64,000 nucleotides of DNA from Candidatus Riflebacteria bacterium HGW-Riflebacteria-1 (GTDB taxonomy: Bacteria > Muiribacteriota > Ozemobacteria > Ozemobacterales > Ozemobacteraceae), in assembly GCA_002839445.1 (NCBI GenBank), contig PGYB01000001.1, positions 62,001-126,000 on the forward strand, in the 5' to 3' direction. The stretch's first letter is position 1, and every line of letters starts with the position of its first letter. Below, piece by piece: positions 19,026 through 28,761 of the stretch. Under the pieces are notes generated by a model. The model saw nothing but the letters and a program-made list of their open reading frames with translations, ran no database searches and had not been told where the DNA came from. The position numbers were made by a program, and so were the translations under genes.

Positions 19026-19470
19026 CCTCAGGTTTTACCCCCCCGTAAACCTTTTCACCGATCATAACTACCGGTGCAAGGCCGCAGGCACCGATGCACC
19101 GCAGGGTATTCAGTGAAAACTTACCATCCGGAGTGGTTTGCCCATTCTTGATCTTAAGCTTTGTCTCGAAATCACCCAGAACCTTTTCAGCGCCTTTAAC
19201 ATAGCAGGCGGTTCCCATGCAGATCGAGATCGGGTATTTGCCTTTCGGTTCCATGGTGAAATACGAGTAAAAAGTCACCACGCCGAAAACCTTTGATACA
19301 GGTATGCGCAGCTGTTCTGCTACAGCCTGCTGCACTTCTGATGGCAAAAAGCCAAAATGGCCCTGTGCCTTGTGAAGAATCGCGATCAGATCATCGGGAT
19401 CATTTTTGAATTCACTGCAGATCTCGACAATCTTTTCCTTGATAATTTGCTGGTTAATACTGCATGTCAT
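18991..19470 (-). CDS. NuoE/HydC-type [2Fe-2S] subunit of the formate dehydrogenase
   Basis: About 159 residues. All four cluster ligands are visible: CMGTACYVKG and CIGACGLAP. The N-terminal helical domain (HKAQGHFGFLPSEVQ, GVVTFYSYF) is typical. It transfers electrons to or from the FMN subunit encoded just upstream. ATG 19470 follows GGAG; the longer frame overlaps NuoF. It sits between the NuoF and kinase genes. Confidence 0.9.
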   Translation of the reverse strand: MTCSINQQIIKEKIVEICSEFKNDPDDLIAILHKAQGHFGFLPSEVQQAVAEQLRIPVSKVFGVVTFYSYFTMEPKGKYPISICMGTACYVKGAEKVLGDFETKLKIKNGQTTPDGKFSLNTLRCIGACGLAPVVMIGEKVYGGVKPEDAGKIISEYKD

Positions 19471-19489
19471 GTCTTTATCTCCGATGCTC

Positions 19490-20953
19490 CTAGTCAATGG
19501 CTATGGCGTTGAATTTGCATTTCTGATAGCAGGCGCCGCATTTTATGCACTTTTCCTGGTCAATGAAATGCTTCTTTTTCGGCTCGCCGAGAATCGCGTC
19601 GGCCGGACATGCGCGTTTGCAGGCCCCGCAGCCGATGCAGTTTTCTTCGATAACCAGATATTCAAGCAATGCCCGACATCGTTTGGCACGGCATTTTTTA
19701 TCAACAACATGCTGAACATAATCGTCGTAGAAATTGTTGATGGTTGACAATACCGGGTTTGGCGAAGTTTGCCCAAGACCACAAAGAGAAGTGCTCTTGA
19801 TAACCACGGAGAGTTCTTTGAGCCGGTCAATATCCGCCATAGTCCCACTTCCATGCGTTATCTTGTGCAGAATGTTGTACAACGCCTTATTGCCTTCACG
19901 GCAGGGAACGCATTTACCACAAGACTCTTCCACGGTAAACTCCAGGTAGAACTGGGCAACCGCGACCATGCAGTCGTCTTCATCCATGACGATCATGCCG
20001 CCAGAGCCCATCATCGAGCCGGAAGCAACCAGGCTTTCATAATCAATCGGAGTGTCAAGATGCTTGACAGTAAGGCATCCGCCAGAAGGACCGCCGGTCT
20101 GAACCGCCTGAAATTCCTTGTCATCAAGTATGCCGCCGCCGATATCGTAAATCAGTTCTCTGAGTGTTGTGCCCATGGGCACTTCTACCAGGCCGACGTT
20201 TTTGACTTTGCCGGCCAGTGCGAATACCTTGGTGCCCTTTGATTTTTCGGTGCCAATCGAAGCGAACCAGTCAGCGCCTTTGTTGATTATAGCTGCCACG
20301 TTAGCGAAAGTTTCGACATTGTTCACGTTGGTCGGCTTGCCACGGTAACCCTTGGTCGCCGGAAACGGAGGTTTCGAAACCGGCTCGCCACGATGGCCTT
20401 CCATCGACTTGATCAGCGCAGTTTCTTCGCCGCAGACAAAGGCTCCGGCGCCGTATTTCAAATAAATCTTAAAATTAAACCCGGTGTTCATTATATTTGA
20501 GCCGAGCAGCCCGGCTTCTTCAGCCTGCGCAATCGCCGTTTTTAAACGCTTGATCGCCAGTGGGTATTCAGCTCGAATATAGATATAACCATCTTCGGCG
20601 CCAATCGCATAACCGCAGATGGCCATGGCTTCAAGAACAGAATGCGGGTCACCTTCGAGCACCGCTCTGTCCATGAACGCGCCCGGATCGCCCTCGTCAG
20701 CGTTACAGACGACAAATTTTCTGTCAGACTGCGGCTTCGCTGCAAATTCCCATTTCATGCCAGTCGAGAATCCGCCGCCGCCACGCCCACGCAAACCTGA
20801 CTTTTTGACGGTCTCGACCACAGCTTCCCTGCTGCCGCCTGCCAGACATTTTCCCAGAGCCAGGTAGCCTTCGCGGGCTATGTAATCCTGAATATTCTCA
20901 GGATCGATTACACCACAATTTCTCAACGCTATTTTTAGTTGTTGTGCTTTCAC
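19490..20953 (-). CDS. NuoF/HydB-type NADH-binding subunit with C-terminal 2x[4Fe-4S]
   Basis: 487 residues. FMN/NADH motifs ([42 protein letters not shown]), a [4Fe-4S] site ([19 protein letters not shown]) and a C-terminal two-cluster ferredoxin domain ([25 protein letters not shown]). This is the bifurcating-hydrogenase type of NuoF, but the N-terminal thioredoxin-like domain is absent and encoded separately just upstream. With FdhA and NuoE it should form an NAD-linked, perhaps electron-bifurcating, formate dehydrogenase. Confidence 0.9.
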   Translation of the reverse strand: MKAQQLKIALRNCGVIDPENIQDYIAREGYLALGKCLAGGSREAVVETVKKSGLRGRGGGGFSTGMKWEFAAKPQSDRKFVVCNADEGDPGAFMDRAVLEGDPHSVLEAMAICGYAIGAEDGYIYIRAEYPLAIKRLKTAIAQAEEAGLLGSNIMNTGFNFKIYLKYGAGAFVCGEETALIKSMEGHRGEPVSKPPFPATKGYRGKPTNVNNVETFANVAAIINKGADWFASIGTEKSKGTKVFALAGKVKNVGLVEVPMGTTLRELIYDIGGGILDDKEFQAVQTGGPSGGCLTVKHLDTPIDYESLVASGSMMGSGGMIVMDEDDCMVAVAQFYLEFTVEESCGKCVPCREGNKALYNILHKITHGSGTMADIDRLKELSVVIKSTSLCGLGQTSPNPVLSTINNFYDDYVQHVVDKKCRAKRCRALLEYLVIEENCIGCGACKRACPADAILGEPKKKHFIDQEKCIKCGACYQKCKFNAIAID

Positions 20954-21318
20954 GATCTGCTGACCTCTAAAATGCCTTCAATCTGCTTACCGCCCTTGAT
21001 GTAGTCATTGACTATTTCGTTCGCCTTTTTGACATCAACTTTACCAAACATCACAGGGGCTTTGCCGGGCAGCGTCACTTCGACGGTGGGCTCAGAATGG
21101 CATAGTCCAGTACATCCTGTAGACTTAATGATGAATTCCAATGGTTGCCTGGGCATTTCTTCGGTGAAGAAGTCCAGTACCGGCTTCGCGCCAGAGGCGA
21201 TACTACAGGTCGCCATGGCGATCCGGATGATAACCTTTTTGGATGCAGCCTGTTCAGCCTCTTTGCTGAGTGCTGACTGCAGAGCTTTGAGCTGTTCTAC
21301 GTTTGTTACTTTTTCCAT
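20950..21318 (-). CDS. Thioredoxin-like [2Fe-2S] protein
   Basis: 122 residues. Its fold and cysteines ([26 protein letters not shown]) correspond to the N-terminal domain of HydB subunits such as the one at 44403. It overlaps the NuoF start by four bases, so the two are translationally coupled. It is therefore a split-off domain of HydB rather than an independent ferredoxin. Three conserved cysteines are visible; the fourth ligand is not obvious. Confidence 0.85.
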   Translation of the reverse strand: MEKVTNVEQLKALQSALSKEAEQAASKKVIIRIAMATCSIASGAKPVLDFFTEEMPRQPLEFIIKSTGCTGLCHSEPTVEVTLPGKAPVMFGKVDVKKANEIVNDYIKGGKQIEGILEVSRS

Positions 21319-21347
21319 GGGTCCGCTTCCATTCCCCGGCAGGCTGA

Positions 21348-21713
21348 TCAGCCGGCCAGCTTTTTACACTGTTTTACAAGTTCGCCTAAATCAACGGGTT
21401 TCTGCATCACCAGATTAGCACCAAGGCTGTTCAGATCAAAATTCATCTGGCTGGCGTCGGCTATTGATGAACACAGGATTACCGGTGTATTGTTACCTGT
21501 GCCACGCAGGTCGTTCATAAAATCAAAGCCGCTGTCAGGCATTTCCATCATGACATCGAGAATAACCACATCAGGCTTCTCGCTCAGAAGCTTTTCCATG
21601 CCCTCTTTGCCGGTCATAGCCGAAGTTACCGTCAAGCCATTGGCTTCGAGAGCGGTTTTATAGATCGTAATAAAATCGATTGCGTCATCGATAATCAGAA
21701 CTGTTTTTGACAT
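21348..21713 (-). CDS. Stand-alone response regulator receiver
   Basis: 121 residues, receiver only. Acidic pair in LIIDDAID, phospho-Asp in VVILDVMMEMPD, LCSSIAD and MQKPVDL are present. It lies between fdhA and the [2Fe-2S] protein, inside the enzyme gene series. No output domain. A terminator-like hairpin separates it from fdhA, so its level may differ from that of FdhA. Confidence 0.85.
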   Translation of the reverse strand: MSKTVLIIDDAIDFITIYKTALEANGLTVTSAMTGKEGMEKLLSEKPDVVILDVMMEMPDSGFDFMNDLRGTGNNTPVILCSSIADASQMNFDLNSLGANLVMQKPVDLGELVKQCKKLAG

Positions 21714-21792
21714 TTTAATACTCCTTGCCTGTCAATTCGCGAATATGCAAGAACACCGTTTAAACCTGATTAAAAGACTGCTTTATGATGGG

Positions 21793-21827
21793 AAAAAGCG
21801 GAGAGCCACATTGCTGCGACTCCCCGC
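21793..21827 (-). terminator. Terminator or attenuator between fdhA and the downstream genes
   Basis: On the minus strand GCGGGGAG pairs with CTCTCCGC, with a short inner stem (CGCA/TGTG), followed by five T. It begins about 11 bp after the fdhA stop. It should end most fdhA transcripts, leaving reduced read-through into the receiver and NuoEF-type genes unless these have their own promoter. Confidence 0.75.
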
Positions 21828-21838
21828 CCGAGAGCTTA

Positions 21839-24520
21839 TCAGGCCTTTTCCAGTTTGCACGCGCAGACTTTGTATTCGGGAATCTTGGCTATCGGATCAA
21901 GTGCGTTGTTGGTCAGCACGTTGGCCGGAGCTTCCGCAAAATGGAACGGAACATAAGCTGTTCCCTTCGGGATTCTCCTGGTCACAAAAGCATTGGTGAC
22001 AATGCTGCCGCGGCGAGTGGTTACCCGCACCTTTTCGCTATTGCCAATACCCATGGCTTCGGCATCTTCAACAGAAACCATTACCGACGGACCGGCCAGA
22101 TTGTTCAGACCATCTGACTTTCCAGTCATGGTCGCGGTATGAAATTGCTGCAGAATGCGACCGGTAGTCAGGTAGATCGGGTATTCGGCATCAGGAACTT
22201 CGGCAGGAGCCTTGAACGGAATGGCGAACATTGTGCCTTTGCCCTTGGTAAAGCGGCCGATGTGCAGAACCGGAGTGCCCGGGTGCTCTGCCGTTGGGCA
22301 CGGCCAGTGCAGACCGCCCTTGCTCAAGCGGTCGTAGTTGATACCGGCATAGCTGGGCGTGCACTTTGCCATTTCGTCAAAGATTTCGCGGGCGCAGGTG
22401 TATGACCAGTTCTGGCCCATCTTGTTGGCGAGCAGCTGGTGAATTTCCCAGTCGTCTTTCGCTTCACCCGGAGGTTCAACTGCCTTGTAGAGCAGCTGCA
22501 CTTTGCGTTCGGTGTTGCTGAAGGTGCCGATTTTTTCAGGCCAGGTGGTTGCCGGCAGTATGACGTGCGCAAGTTTAGCGGTCTCGGTCATGAAGATATC
22601 TTCAACAACAATGAATTCAAGCTTTTTGAAAGCCGCTTCGGCGTGATGTAGATCAGGATCGCTCATCATCGGGTTTTCGCCCATGATGAAGAAAGCTTTC
22701 ATTTCGCCCTCGTGCGCCTTGTCAATAGCAACCGTCATCGGCATACCGTTGTTGGCATTGAGCGAGCAGCCCCAGAACTTCTCGTATTTGTCTTTCACTT
22801 CAGCATTGGTGACCTGCTGATAAGCAGTGTAAACCACGGGAAGAGCGCCCATATCGCAGGCACCCTGCACGTTCGACTGACCGCGCAACGGGTTGACGCC
22901 GCCGCCGACTTTGCCCATGTTTCCACACAGCATCTGCAGATTGGCGATCGACTTGACGTTGTCGACGCCGGTGGTGTGCTGGGTTATGCCCATACAGTAG
23001 TAAACCGCCGCCGTAGGAGCCTTGCCGAACATTTCAGCGATTTCTTCAAGAGTCTTTGCCGGTACCCCGGAAAGTTTCTCAACGTAATCTGGCGTGTATT
23101 TTTCGACTTCGGCCTTCAGTGCTTCGTAGCCTTCTACGCGCTCGGCGATGAATTCCTTGTCTTCCCAGCCGTTTTTGATGATAAGGCTCATCAGACCATT
23201 GAGCACGGCAACGTCGGTGCCGGGCCGCTGCGCAGCATAAAGAACCGCATAGTCAGCCATCTTGATCCGCTTGGGATCGATGACTATAATTTTCATGCCT
23301 TCCTTCGCAGCCAGTTTCAAGCGGGCGGCGATAACCGGGTGGCATTCAGTAGTGTCAGAACCAATAATAAGAGCAACGTCGCTCTTCTTCAATCCAGCGA
23401 TATCGTTTGTCATAGCTCCAGAACCGAATGATGCAGCCAGACCGGCCACAGTGGAGCTGTGTCATAATCGGGCACAGTGATCTACGTTGTTCGTTCCGAT
23501 CACCGTGCGCATGAATTTCTGGAAAGTGTAGTTCTCTTCGTTAGTCACTTTCGCGGAAGCAAGACCCATGATCTTGTCAGGGCCGTGCTTGGCTTTAATA
23601 TCGTTAAGTCTGGTTGCTACCAGGTCAAGGGCTTCATCCCATGTGGCTTTTCGGAAAGAGCCATCGTCATTGCGAATCATCGGAGATGTCAGGCGGTCGG
23701 TGTGGTCAACGAAATCGTAACCAAAGCGACCCTTAACGCACAACATGCCTTCGTTCACCGGTGAGCTTTCGTCGCCGTTTACCCGAACGATTTTGTTCTG
23801 CTTGCGGTCGACGTGAATTTCCATAGTGCAGCCAACGCCACAGTATGGGCAGACCGATTTAACTTTTTCGGTCTCCCAGTAGCGGGCCTGACCGGCAACC
23901 TTTTTCTCAGTAAGTGCGCCAACCGGGCATATCTGCACGCATTCGCCACACTGTACACAAGTTGATTTGCCCATGTCTTTGCCATCGTCAAAAACGATTT
24001 CAGTATTGGCGCCGCGATAGCCGAAGTCGAGAACGTCATTGGTGACAGTTTTCTGACATGCAGCAACACATCTGCCGCAGGAAATGCACTTGTTGTGGTC
24101 GACTTTTACAAATTCGGAGCTTTCATCGCAGTGCGGTTCAAGATCTGAGAATACCAGCGTCGGACGCTCGATCCCCAGATAGTAGGCGGCATCCTGCAGT
24201 TCGCATTTTCCGTTCTGCGCACACGACAAACAATCATGCTTGCCGCTCGAAAGCAAGAGATCGACGACCAGTTTTTGAGCCTGAAGAGCCTTCTCGGTTC
24301 GTGTCGAAACTTCCATTCCATCGCGCACTGCTACCGAGCAGGACGTCTGCAGACCCCTCATTCCCTCTACTTCAACTACGCAGACGCGGCATTTTCCGGC
24401 AACTCCGACCTTCTCGTGGTAACAAAGCGATGGAATATAAAGTCCATGCTTTTTTGCCACCTGAAGGATGGTCTGTCCGGATTCGGCTTCGTACTGCTTA
24501 CCATTAATGGTAATGAGCAT
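21839..24520 (-). CDS. fdhA: Selenocysteine formate dehydrogenase, catalytic subunit with NuoG-like N-terminus
   Basis: 893 residues when the in-frame TGA at 23462-23464 is read as Sec353. The N-terminus holds a [2Fe-2S] domain (GKCRVCVVEVEG), a His-Cys3 cluster (HDCLSCAQNGKC) and two [4Fe-4S] (CISCGRCVAAC, CVQCGECVQICP). Then come the FDH [4Fe-4S] (CPYCGVGC) and the bis-MGD enzyme fold. The Sec context HCARL-U-HSSTVAGL is the classic formate dehydrogenase active site; the histidine following Sec is catalytic. ATG 24520 follows AGGAGGG; the frame to 24574 adds improbable residues. The enzyme interconverts formate and CO2 with NuoE/NuoF-like partners. Confidence 0.95.
23414..23464 (-). promoter_or_regulatory. 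UGA codon and SECIS hairpin within fdhA
   Basis: On the mRNA, UGA is followed after three bases by AGCUCC, which pairs with GGAGCU 33 bases on. Inside is a 7-bp stem UGUGGCC/GGCUGCA capped by the pentaloop GGUCU. GGUCU at this distance is the SelB-binding apical loop known from E. coli fdhF. The inner stem contains two G-U pairs. Confidence 0.9.
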
Positions 24521-24569
24521 TGAACCCTCCTGTGAAAATATTCCCAAAAGCATTACCGTAACACCAGAT

Positions 24570-24598
24570 ACCATAGATTATTGAACTAGCCTTGTCAA
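24570..24598 (-). promoter_or_regulatory. Probable fdhA promoter
   Basis: On the minus strand TTGACA and TATGGT are separated by 17 bp, ending about 50 bp upstream of the fdhA ATG. No Rex box is seen here. Confidence 0.6.
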
Positions 24599-25172
24599 AC
24601 AAAATCTGCCTTTCTCACCCGGTCTCTGTACCCTGCATCAGATTTGCTCTCTTCGCGTTCGCTTGCCTATAAAAACCGAAATCTCGCACAGGGTCTCGAA
24701 GCCACAAAGAAGCATTAACAGTCATTTTTATCGTCATAAACGCCAGCAGAATCTTTGTCGAGAGGGTTGTCGAAAAACCTCTCCAGTCACAAACCCTTGA
24801 TCTCAGAGCTGATCAGGCATATTACTGCATGTTCACCTACATTATTGATACTGCAAAAACAAAAGCGACACCCAACATATACCGCTTACGCGGGCTCTCG
24901 GCAGGATCTCAACGCTCCAGCGACTCGCTTCATCGACTTCTCAATTGCTGGAGCCCTTGAGTCCCTATGTGCTCGGCTCACAAGCTTACGCTTATGAGAT
25001 GCCCGCCTACGCCCTTAGCGAGGTAAACTAACCGTGTTTTTGAGTAGGCTTTATTTATGCAGTTATCAATAAAACCCGCGGCATCGATGTAATCACCCGG
25101 GCGCTTCCCTCCTGATGCGCCCGAGTAGCACCCACATCCTGTGGGCGACTGCGGCTCTCTCTTCTTCTTTCG
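24599..25172. other. Intergenic region between fdhA and selC
   Basis: About 570 bp with no credible gene on either strand. It contains a dispersed structured repeat (25091-25154, listed separately) and otherwise unremarkable sequence. The two flanking transcription units diverge from it. Confidence 0.5.
25091..25154. repeat. Dispersed structured intergenic repeat, copy 1
   Basis: A 64-bp sequence also found at 39071-39134 with about seven differences. It can form two hairpins: GGGCGC with GCGCCC, and CCCAC with GTGGG around ATCCT. The first stem is intact only in this copy. It resembles a REP or small palindromic element; no coding content. Confidence 0.75.
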
Positions 25173-25201
25173 TTGACTTTTGCGGGCTGATCAGTTATAA
25201 A
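25173..25201 (+). promoter_or_regulatory. selC promoter
   Basis: TTGACT and TATAAA with a 17-bp spacer, ending about 32 bp before the tRNA-Sec 5' end. Confidence 0.75.
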
Positions 25202-25233
25202 AAAGCCTGACGCATCCTGCGATGCATCAATCT

Positions 25234-25325
25234 GGAGGGGACGGGACTGGTGTCTCAGCTGGTCTTCAAAACCAGTAGCGGGCGGATAATACCGTCTGTG
25301 GCAGGTTCGATTCCTGCTCTCTCTG
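25234..25325 (+). tRNA. selC: tRNA-Sec (UCA anticodon)
   Basis: The anticodon arm CTGGT-CTTCAAA-ACCAG carries TCA, which reads UGA. A long variable arm (CGGGCGG/CCGTCTG, 7 bp), a T arm (GCAGG-TTCGATT-CCTGC) and a D stem GGGAC/GTCTC are all formed. The acceptor stem pairs GGAGGGG with TCTCTCT with several G-U pairs, and the discriminator would be G, as usual for tRNA-Sec. CCA is not encoded. Length of about 92 bases matches selC genes. The acceptor end could be shifted by one base. selA starts only seven bases downstream. Confidence 0.93.
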
Positions 25326-25332
25326 ATGTAAT

Positions 25333-26763
25333 ATGCAAAACACATTAAGACTGCTTCCCAGTGTTGACCGCGCGCTGCAGAACGAAAAGATCGCTGCGGC
25401 AATCGCCATCTATGGCCAGGAAACGGTTAAGGACGCGCTGCGCAAAACTCTTGACGCCATGCGCAAAGAGATTCTCGCTGGCATGCTTTGCGAAATCGCT
25501 GATGCCGACGCCCTTCTCAATGAAATCGCCGCAAAAGTCATAGATAGATGCCGCTTCATAGATCGGCCGTCACTCAGACCTGTTCTTAACGCTACCGGCA
25601 TTCTGATTCACACCAATATGGGCCGCGCGCCGCTTGGCAAAAAGGTATTCGACGAAATTTGCGCTACTGTTTCTGGCTACTCGAACCTCGAGCTAGACCT
25701 TGCCACCGGCGACCGCGGCAGCCGCAATGTTCACGTCTCTGCACTGCTCAAACACATTACCGGCGCCGAAGAGGTAATAGTCGTCAACAACAACGCCGCC
25801 GCGCTGGTTTTGGCGCTGACCACCCTCGCCAAAGACCGCGAGGTTATAGTTTCGCGTGGCGAACTGATTGAGATCGGCGGTTCATTCCGTGTTCCAGATA
25901 TCCTGGCTGCTTCCGGGGCGAAGATGATCGAAGTCGGTACAACCAACAAGACCCGGCTTTCTGATTACGCGAACGCCATTACCTCGAACACCGCGATATT
26001 TTTGAAGGCCCACCGCTCAAACTTTTCTGTCAATGGCTTTACCGAAGAAGTTGAGCTCACTGAGCTGGTTAAACTCGGCAAAGAGCGCAACATCATCGTA
26101 TTATACGATCTCGGCTCAGGCCTTCTCGTCAAACCCTCGACACTACCGCTTGAGCGCGAGCCCGATGTAAAATCGTCGCTGGCAACCGGCGCGGATCTGG
26201 TCACCTTCAGCGGCGACAAGCTGCTCGGCGGTCCGCAGTCTGGAATTATCTGCGGGCGTGGCGAGCTCGTCAAAAAGCTTGCAAAAGCACCACTGATGCG
26301 CGCCCTGCGCGTCTGCAAATTGACTCTGGCCGCACTGACCAGTGTTGCCAGATGCTATCTTGATGAACGCACCATGATCGAGTCTCTGCCGCTGTTCGCG
26401 ATGCTCAACATGACTCCCGAACAGCTGCAATGCAAAGCTCAGCGCCTTCAGCAGATCTTGCTTGAACAGGGTGTCGGTGCTGAACTCGTCGAAACAACGG
26501 GGCGCAGCGGCGGCGGCACCCTGCCCGACCTCGCCATCAAAAGCTGGGGCGTTGCCATCGCCTGCGACGAAAAGTCGCAGCAGAAACGCTCTGATTTCGC
26601 CTCTCGCCTTTATCATGACCTGCTCGCGCTTGAAAAGCCGGTGCTTGCAATACTCAAACAGGGCGAACTGGTATTTGACGTTCTTACACTCGACGAAGAA
26701 GATTTTGCCAGTATCGCCGCAGCGCTGCGCAGTTTGATCAACCCGCAAAGTTGCCGGCAATGA
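25333..26763 (+). CDS. selA: L-seryl-tRNA(Sec) selenium transferase
   Basis: 476 residues, near the usual SelA length. It is a PLP enzyme converting seryl-tRNA-Sec to selenocysteyl-tRNA-Sec with selenophosphate. The N-terminal helical domain (LPSVDRALQ), the loop NATGILIHTNMGRAPL, and the PLP lysine in FSGDKLLGGPQSGII are visible. ATG 25333 is the only start fitting SelA; it has no Shine-Dalgarno sequence and lies seven bases after tRNA-Sec. The stop overlaps the selB ATG. Confidence 0.95.
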   Translation: MQNTLRLLPSVDRALQNEKIAAAIAIYGQETVKDALRKTLDAMRKEILAGMLCEIADADALLNEIAAKVIDRCRFIDRPSLRPVLNATGILIHTNMGRAPLGKKVFDEICATVSGYSNLELDLATGDRGSRNVHVSALLKHITGAEEVIVVNNNAAALVLALTTLAKDREVIVSRGELIEIGGSFRVPDILAASGAKMIEVGTTNKTRLSDYANAITSNTAIFLKAHRSNFSVNGFTEEVELTELVKLGKERNIIVLYDLGSGLLVKPSTLPLEREPDVKSSLATGADLVTFSGDKLLGGPQSGIICGRGELVKKLAKAPLMRALRVCKLTLAALTSVARCYLDERTMIESLPLFAMLNMTPEQLQCKAQRLQQILLEQGVGAELVETTGRSGGGTLPDLAIKSWGVAIACDEKSQQKRSDFASRLYHDLLALEKPVLAILKQGELVFDVLTLDEEDFASIAAALRSLINPQSCRQ

Positions 26764-28697
26764 AGCACCTGATCATGGGAACGGCGGGTCACGTCGATCA
26801 CGGAAAAACAGCTCTGATAAAAGCTCTCACCGGCATTGAGTGCGACACCCACAAAGAAGAAAAAGCACGCGGAATTACCATTCATCTCGGGTTTGCCTGC
26901 CTGAACATGCCTGACGGTGGCAAGATCGGCATCATCGACGTGCCTGGCCACAGTGATTTCATTCACACCATGGTCAGCGGCGCCAGCGGCATCGACTTTG
27001 TATTGCTTGTCATCGCCGCCGACAGCGGTGTCATGCCGCAGACGCGCGAGCACCTGCAGATCATGGAAATCCTTGGTATCACACGCGGCATAGTCGCCCT
27101 GACCAAATCAGACCTGATCGAAGACGACCTGCTCGAAATATGCGAAATAGACATCAGAGAACTGCTTGAAAAGAGTATGCTGAAAGATGCACCTCTGATC
27201 AGAGTCTCTGCCAAAACCGGGCAAGGCCTCGAAGAACTTAAGACCGCCATCTCCAAAATGTACACAACCTCTCCCGGCCGCTCGTCTGAGGGCGTTTTCA
27301 GGATGTACGTCGACCGCATTTTCAGCAAAAGCGGTTTCGGCACCATAGTAACCGGAACCGTTATCGGCGGCCATCTAGAAAAGGAGGGCGAAGTGGTTCT
27401 GCTTTCTGAAAACCCCAAAAAGCTGCGGGTCAGAAGAATCGAACGTCACGGCGAAGAAGTCGCTTCGGTGCAAGCCGGCGACCGCGCTTCGATCAACCTC
27501 GTCGGCCTCGAAAGAAGTGATTTTGCACGCGGCATGGTCATCTCCGACCGCGAGCTCAAATCGACAATTCTCGCCGATGCCACTTTGCAGATCCATGCCG
27601 ACAAATGCAAGCTCGGTCTGTGGTCAAAGGTTGTTTTTCATACCGGCACCTGCGAACAACAGGCACGCATTCACCTGATCAACAGCAACAAACTTGCCTG
27701 CGGCGAAGCGGCGATCGTGCAGATTCATTTCGACAACCCGGTATACCTGCAGCATGGCGACCGCTTTGTCATCAGAAACTCGTCGTGCGACCTGACCATC
27801 GGCGGCGGCGAAATCATCGACGCCGCGCCGCTGCACCACCGCCGCCGCCCCGAAAAGCTGGTTAACGAACTTGAACTCGTAGCAAAAAACAAGCTGCACG
27901 AACTTGTCGCGCTCGAACTCAAAAAGGCAAGAACCCCGCTTACTACTGGCGAAGTTGCTCGCAATCTCAATGTTTCCGGCAGCAAGATACTTAAACTTAT
28001 CGAGACGAAAACCGTAAAAGGCGTGCTGCGCTTCGATACGCGCGAGGGTCCGGCGCTGGCCCTGCAGTCCTGGCTCGACGCTATCAGAACCGACATAATT
28101 ACCGCCGTCGGCGATTACCGCAAAAGGAACCCGCTGTCTGCCAAAGGCATCAACCTTGATGAATTGCGCAGCACTCTCAAACTCGAAAAGAGCGGCGCGA
28201 CCGACGATGTTCTTCTCGCCGTTGTCAACGGACTTGTCGAAAAAAGCCGGCTGCGTGAGAACGCAAAAACCTGGCTGGCCGGCGACGATAACGGTGCTGT
28301 CGATACCAGGCTGGCGCGCAAAGTCGAGCTGATCGAGAACTTTTTCAGCAGCTGCGGCAGGCAGGCGCCCCTTCCCAACCAGCTCAAAGAACTCGCCGAC
28401 CGCGAAAAAATCGCCGAGAAAGAACTCAAGGCGATCGTACACCACCTCGTCAGCAGCGGTCGCATCGTAAAAGCCGAAGACACGTACATTCATGTCCGCA
28501 TCGTCGACGAATGCCGCAAAAAGCTTATAGAACGCCTGTCAGGCAACAGCGAAGGCATCAAGGTCGCCGATTTCAGAGACCTGATCAACGGCAACCGCAA
28601 AATCTGCCTGCTGCTGCTCGCCCACTTCGACGCCGAAGGCACCACGCTCCGACATGGCGACTTCCGTATTCTCAAGCCCTCCGCGCCGGCTAAATAG
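26760..28697 (+). CDS. selB: Selenocysteine-specific elongation factor
   Basis: 645 residues. The GTPase domain has GHVDHGKTALIKALTG, the switch region ARGITIHLGF, DVPGHSDF and TKSD. EF-Tu-like domains 2 and 3 follow (to about residue 370), then a C-terminal series of winged helices (about 380-645) that bind the SECIS hairpin. SelB delivers Sec-tRNA to the ribosome at UGA. ATG 26760 overlaps the selA stop (ATGA); an in-frame TTG at 26751 is less likely. The only visible selenoprotein target in the window is FdhA. Confidence 0.95.
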   Translation: MKHLIMGTAGHVDHGKTALIKALTGIECDTHKEEKARGITIHLGFACLNMPDGGKIGIIDVPGHSDFIHTMVSGASGIDFVLLVIAADSGVMPQTREHLQIMEILGITRGIVALTKSDLIEDDLLEICEIDIRELLEKSMLKDAPLIRVSAKTGQGLEELKTAISKMYTTSPGRSSEGVFRMYVDRIFSKSGFGTIVTGTVIGGHLEKEGEVVLLSENPKKLRVRRIERHGEEVASVQAGDRASINLVGLERSDFARGMVISDRELKSTILADATLQIHADKCKLGLWSKVVFHTGTCEQQARIHLINSNKLACGEAAIVQIHFDNPVYLQHGDRFVIRNSSCDLTIGGGEIIDAAPLHHRRRPEKLVNELELVAKNKLHELVALELKKARTPLTTGEVARNLNVSGSKILKLIETKTVKGVLRFDTREGPALALQSWLDAIRTDIITAVGDYRKRNPLSAKGINLDELRSTLKLEKSGATDDVLLAVVNGLVEKSRLRENAKTWLAGDDNGAVDTRLARKVELIENFFSSCGRQAPLPNQLKELADREKIAEKELKAIVHHLVSSGRIVKAEDTYIHVRIVDECRKKLIERLSGNSEGIKVADFRDLINGNRKICLLLLAHFDAEGTTLRHGDFRILKPSAPAK

Positions 28698-28761
28698 CTT
28701 AAACACTCTGCTAAAAGCTAATACAAGACGATTTGATTATTGAAACGAACTTATTAAACTA

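Noticed and set aside
23449..24574. fdhA as a broken gene or two proteins
   Set aside because: The break is a single TGA in the exact active-site context of Sec formate dehydrogenases, followed by a SECIS, with selA, selB, selC and selD nearby.
25055..25402. Minus-strand reading frame across selC
   Set aside because: It covers the tRNA, the repeat and the start of selA; composition is not protein-like.
26143..26760. Long minus-strand reading frame opposite selA
   Set aside because: It is a mirror frame of a clearly conserved gene and encodes no recognisable protein.
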